64,000 nucleotides of DNA, taken from Nocardioidaceae bacterium. Lineage in GTDB: Bacteria > Actinomycetota > Actinomycetes > Propionibacteriales > Nocardioidaceae. Shown piece after piece: positions 61,870-64,000 of this stretch. How positions within the stretch are numbered: position 1 is the first letter of the stretch; each line of letters starts with the position of its first letter. The translations under genes were made by a program, and so were the position numbers. The stretch is taken from the NCBI GenBank assembly GCA_030447585.1, contig JAUJOO010000001.1, forward strand, positions 154,213 to 218,212. Direction: 5' to 3'. The notes beneath the pieces were generated by a model. That model saw only the letters and a program-made list of their open reading frames with translations, had not been told where the DNA came from and ran no database searches.

Positions 61870-62881
61870 GTCTGTTTCGCCGGGCTTCGCCGGGCTGCCC
61901 GACCTCGCGTCACGCACCCTTGGAGGCAGCGTCGTCGCCGCCAACGACGAGCTGTTCGCGCAACGGGAGAACCTGATCAAGCCGGAGCCTCCGGTCTTCG
62001 CGGCTGCCGAGTTCGGCCACAAGGGGAAGGTGTACGACGGTTGGGAGACACGGCGGCGTCGCGAGCCGGGACATGACTGGGCCGTCGTCCGGCTGGGCGC
62101 CCCAGGGGTCGTGCGTGGTGTGGTGGTCGACACGTCCTGGTTCACCGGCAACTATCCACCGTTCATCTCGGTGGAGGGAGCCCGTGTCGAGGGGTATCCC
62201 GCCCCGGCCGATCTCGAGCACGCAGGGTGGCACTGCCTGGTGGAAAGGTCGCCGGCCCGCGGGGACAGCGTCAACACCTATGACGTGGGAAACGACCGGG
62301 TTTGGACGCACGTCAGGTTATCGATCTATCCCGACGGCGGGGTGGCGCGTCTGCGCGTGCATGGGACCGTGGTGCCAGATGCTCGGTTCCTGACCGGCAC
62401 CATCGACCTGGCGGCGCTGGAGAACGGCGGCGACCTGGTCGCCTGTTCGGATGCGTTCTACTCCTCTGCAAGGAACGTGATCATGCCCGGCCGGGCTCGG
62501 ATCATGGCCGACGGCTGGGAGAACGCGCGGCGCCGCGATGGCGGCAACGACTTCGCCACGTTCCGGCTCGCCGGTGAGGGCACGGTGGAGCACGTCGAGA
62601 TCGACACGTCGTACTTTGTGGGCAACGCGCCCGGATGGGTCAGGCTCAGCGGCTGCGCGACCGGTGACGACGTGCCCGGTGCGGAGACGGACTGGCGAGA
62701 GCTCGTAGGCAGAACACGGTCACAACCGGACACCCGCCATCGCTTCCTGGTCGATGACCCCGAACCCGTCACCCACATCCGGCTGGACGTCTACCCAGAC
62801 GGTGGGCTGGCGAGGCTTCGGGTCTGGGGACGTCTCACCGACGCGGCAAGGCAAAGGCTGGACCAGCGGTGGGCCGGCTGA
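61862..62881 (+). CDS. alc: Allantoicase
   Basis: 339 aa with two jelly-roll repeats, each containing the family block: [42 protein letters not shown] and, 180 residues later, [43 protein letters not shown]; each repeat also ends RL-YPDGG-ARLRV-G. Allantoicase cuts allantoate into ureidoglycolate and urea. No urease or ureidoglycolate lyase follows in this window. Confidence 0.95.
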   Translation: MPESVSPGFAGLPDLASRTLGGSVVAANDELFAQRENLIKPEPPVFAAAEFGHKGKVYDGWETRRRREPGHDWAVVRLGAPGVVRGVVVDTSWFTGNYPPFISVEGARVEGYPAPADLEHAGWHCLVERSPARGDSVNTYDVGNDRVWTHVRLSIYPDGGVARLRVHGTVVPDARFLTGTIDLAALENGGDLVACSDAFYSSARNVIMPGRARIMADGWENARRRDGGNDFATFRLAGEGTVEHVEIDTSYFVGNAPGWVRLSGCATGDDVPGAETDWRELVGRTRSQPDTRHRFLVDDPEPVTHIRLDVYPDGGLARLRVWGRLTDAARQRLDQRWAG

Positions 62882-62908
62882 CCGGCAGGTGACAGGTAAT
62901 GTCGGGTC

Positions 62909-63118
62909 ATGGCTGAACCGGCCCCCGCGCGCGGGATGCACACCTTCCCATCTACTGCGCGAACCCTGCTCACGGCAGGCGGCCCCTTACTTGCCGGGGC
63001 GGCGGAGACCGGTGGACGGGTCACCTTGATCCAATCCACCATCCCAGCGGGGGACGAGACGCCTCTACACCGCGACGCCGCGATGGATGAGTCGGGCCGG
63101 ACGGCGGCCAGATGCTGA
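62909..63118 (+). pseudogene. Cupin-domain protein, truncated after the first metal-binding strand
   Basis: MAEPAPARGMHTFPSTARTLL gives way to the cupin opening GRVTLIQSTIPAGDETPLHRDAAMDES, then abruptly stops 8 codons later. A complete small cupin would continue about 60 residues with the second motif. The break coincides with the start of DUF222-type sequence, so an insertion or recombination event removed the rest. It sits 27 bp after the allantoicase gene and may have been a pathway member (cupins often follow ureide genes). Confidence 0.7.
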
Positions 63119-63128
63119 TCCTCGCCAC

Positions 63129-64000
63129 ATGTCGATCAGCTGCCCCGAACCACCGACTCCGGACCGGCCGGTGCCGGCCGACGCTGTCGGGGCTTGCCTG
63201 GTCGAGCTTCGCCAGGTCCTGACCCGGGCCGCGGACGCCCCGGTATGGTCGCTTGACGACCACCGCCTGCAGACCCGTCTAGGCCAGGCACTGGCGGGCA
63301 AGGCCAGCCTGGACGAGCTCATCGCCCGCCTGGTCGGCCAGGTCGACCAACGCGACCTTGGCCGCCGTCGCCGGGGCGTCGTCGACCAGGGCACACCTGG
63401 TCACCAGCTGGCGGATGTCGCCGGGTGCCGCGGCCGGGCTGGTGGCCCAGGCCCGGGCGATCACCGAGCGGATCCAGCTGACGCACAACGCCTGGGCGGT
63501 CAGGTATCGGCCGAGCAGGCGGTCGTGATCGGCGCCGCCATCGACAAACTGTCGCCCGAGGTGGAACCCGACGTCGACGACGCCCAGGCCGACCTGATCA
63601 GCCACGCCCAGACCCTCACCCACACCCAGCTACAGATCCTCGCCAACCACCTGGTCGAGGTCGTCGACCCCGACACCGCAGACGAGGCCTTGGCCGCCCA
63701 GTTGCAGGCCGACGAGGCCGGGCCCTGCAGCAGGCCACCTTCCGTGGCCGTAAAGGCTTCGACGGCATCGCCAGGTTCTCCGGCCGGCTGCCCAACCTGC
63801 ACTACGACATGCTCAGCACCGCCCTACAAGCCCTCGCCTCACCTAGGCGCAGCACCGGCACCGACACCGCCGGCACCGACCCGGCCGGTCCCGGCCTGCC
63901 GCCAGCCGGCCTGGCGCCGGCCGACGAGCCGGCGGTCGGCGCGACCGCCGAGACCGACCCGACCCAGCTGAGCTACGGCCAACGGATGGGCCGGGCACTG
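63129..64000 (+). pseudogene. DUF222 (13E12 repeat-type) protein, frameshifted and cut by window end
   Basis: Three frames are used in turn: MSISCPEPPTPDRP to VDQRDL; then after 63356 LAAVAGASSTRAHLVTSWRMSPGAAAGLVAQARAITERIQL; then after about 63500 QVSAEQAVVIGAAIDKLSPEVEPDVDDAQADLISHAQTLTHTQLQIL; then after about 63720 ALQQATFRGRKGFDGIARFSGRLPNLHYDMLSTALQAL running off the window. The blocks RVSAEQA and RLPN-YDMLSTAL are hallmarks of DUF222 proteins, which often end in an HNH nuclease domain and occur in many copies in actinobacteria, behaving like mobile genes. Confidence 0.8.

Overview
The window is a high-GC actinobacterial chromosome segment. The core order rpsF-ssb-rpsR-rplI-(MATE)-dnaB, together with ino1/PadR, 10-methyl fatty acid genes, GTG starts and dense 4-bp ATGA/GTGA gene overlaps, suggests Actinomycetota, probably the Propionibacteriales/Nocardioidaceae area. 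That family placement is an inference; no rRNA is present.

Layout. 1-5.9 kb: a PrmC-like methyltransferase and a MarR repressor, divergent from a VOC protein across a perfect inverted repeat; a frameshifted alkB; decayed pcm and threonine synthase genes; intact ino1 with its PadR regulator; DUF5318. 6-13.6 kb: cell envelope genes (bifunctional PBP with a Pro/Ser tail, a broken GT87 mannosyltransferase-like gene, an alanine racemase-like gene with a 128-bp tandem duplication at its 3' end, a FemX-like ligase) and endonuclease IV. 13.9-24.1 kb: a MacB/FtsX-type ABC exporter, cold shock protein, the rpsF-ssb-rpsR-rplI operon, a MATE pump, DnaA-box-like motifs, dnaB and an SRPBCC protein. 24.6-33.3 kb: a surface/metal locus (NicO transporter with His-rich loop, TPR protein, LysM sortase, DUF4331 protein, second sortase, CHRD protein, blue-copper lipoprotein). 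33.3-42.5 kb: a two-component system, a membrane-anchored molybdopterin oxidoreductase and glycosyltransferase/epimerase genes (many with single-base indels), and MTA phosphorylase. 42.7-44.4 kb: a second copy of the CHRD/cupredoxin module, carrying a severed sortase 5' end. 44.4-48.3 kb: GNAT, tmsB-tmsA (10-methyl fatty acids), OPRT. 48.3-49.1 kb: M1 peptidase remnant. 49.2-62.9 kb: an almost unbroken purine-to-malate operon. 62.9-64 kb: a truncated cupin gene and a broken DUF222 gene running off the end.

How the genes work together. In the purine block, xanthine dehydrogenase (three subunits) and an 8-oxoguanine deaminase-like enzyme make urate; uricase, HIU hydrolase and OHCU decarboxylase give (S)-allantoin; allantoinase and allantoicase give ureidoglycolate; malate synthase A captures the glyoxylate. 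No recognisable ureidoglycolate lyase is present, while a DUF6986 lyase-fold protein sits translationally coupled to malate synthase. An ECF-type sigma factor with a SnoaL-like tail overlaps the first enzyme gene and may control the set.

The most unusual structure is the duplicated, divergently transcribed CHRD/cupredoxin module next to two sortases. The CHRD and DUF4331 proteins end in a D-T-G / hydrophobic helix / Arg-rich tail that looks like a non-canonical sorting signal. Many genes carry single-base indels, often in G or C runs. These could be consensus errors or recent decay; the threonine synthase and pcm remnants look too eroded to be explained by a single such error each.
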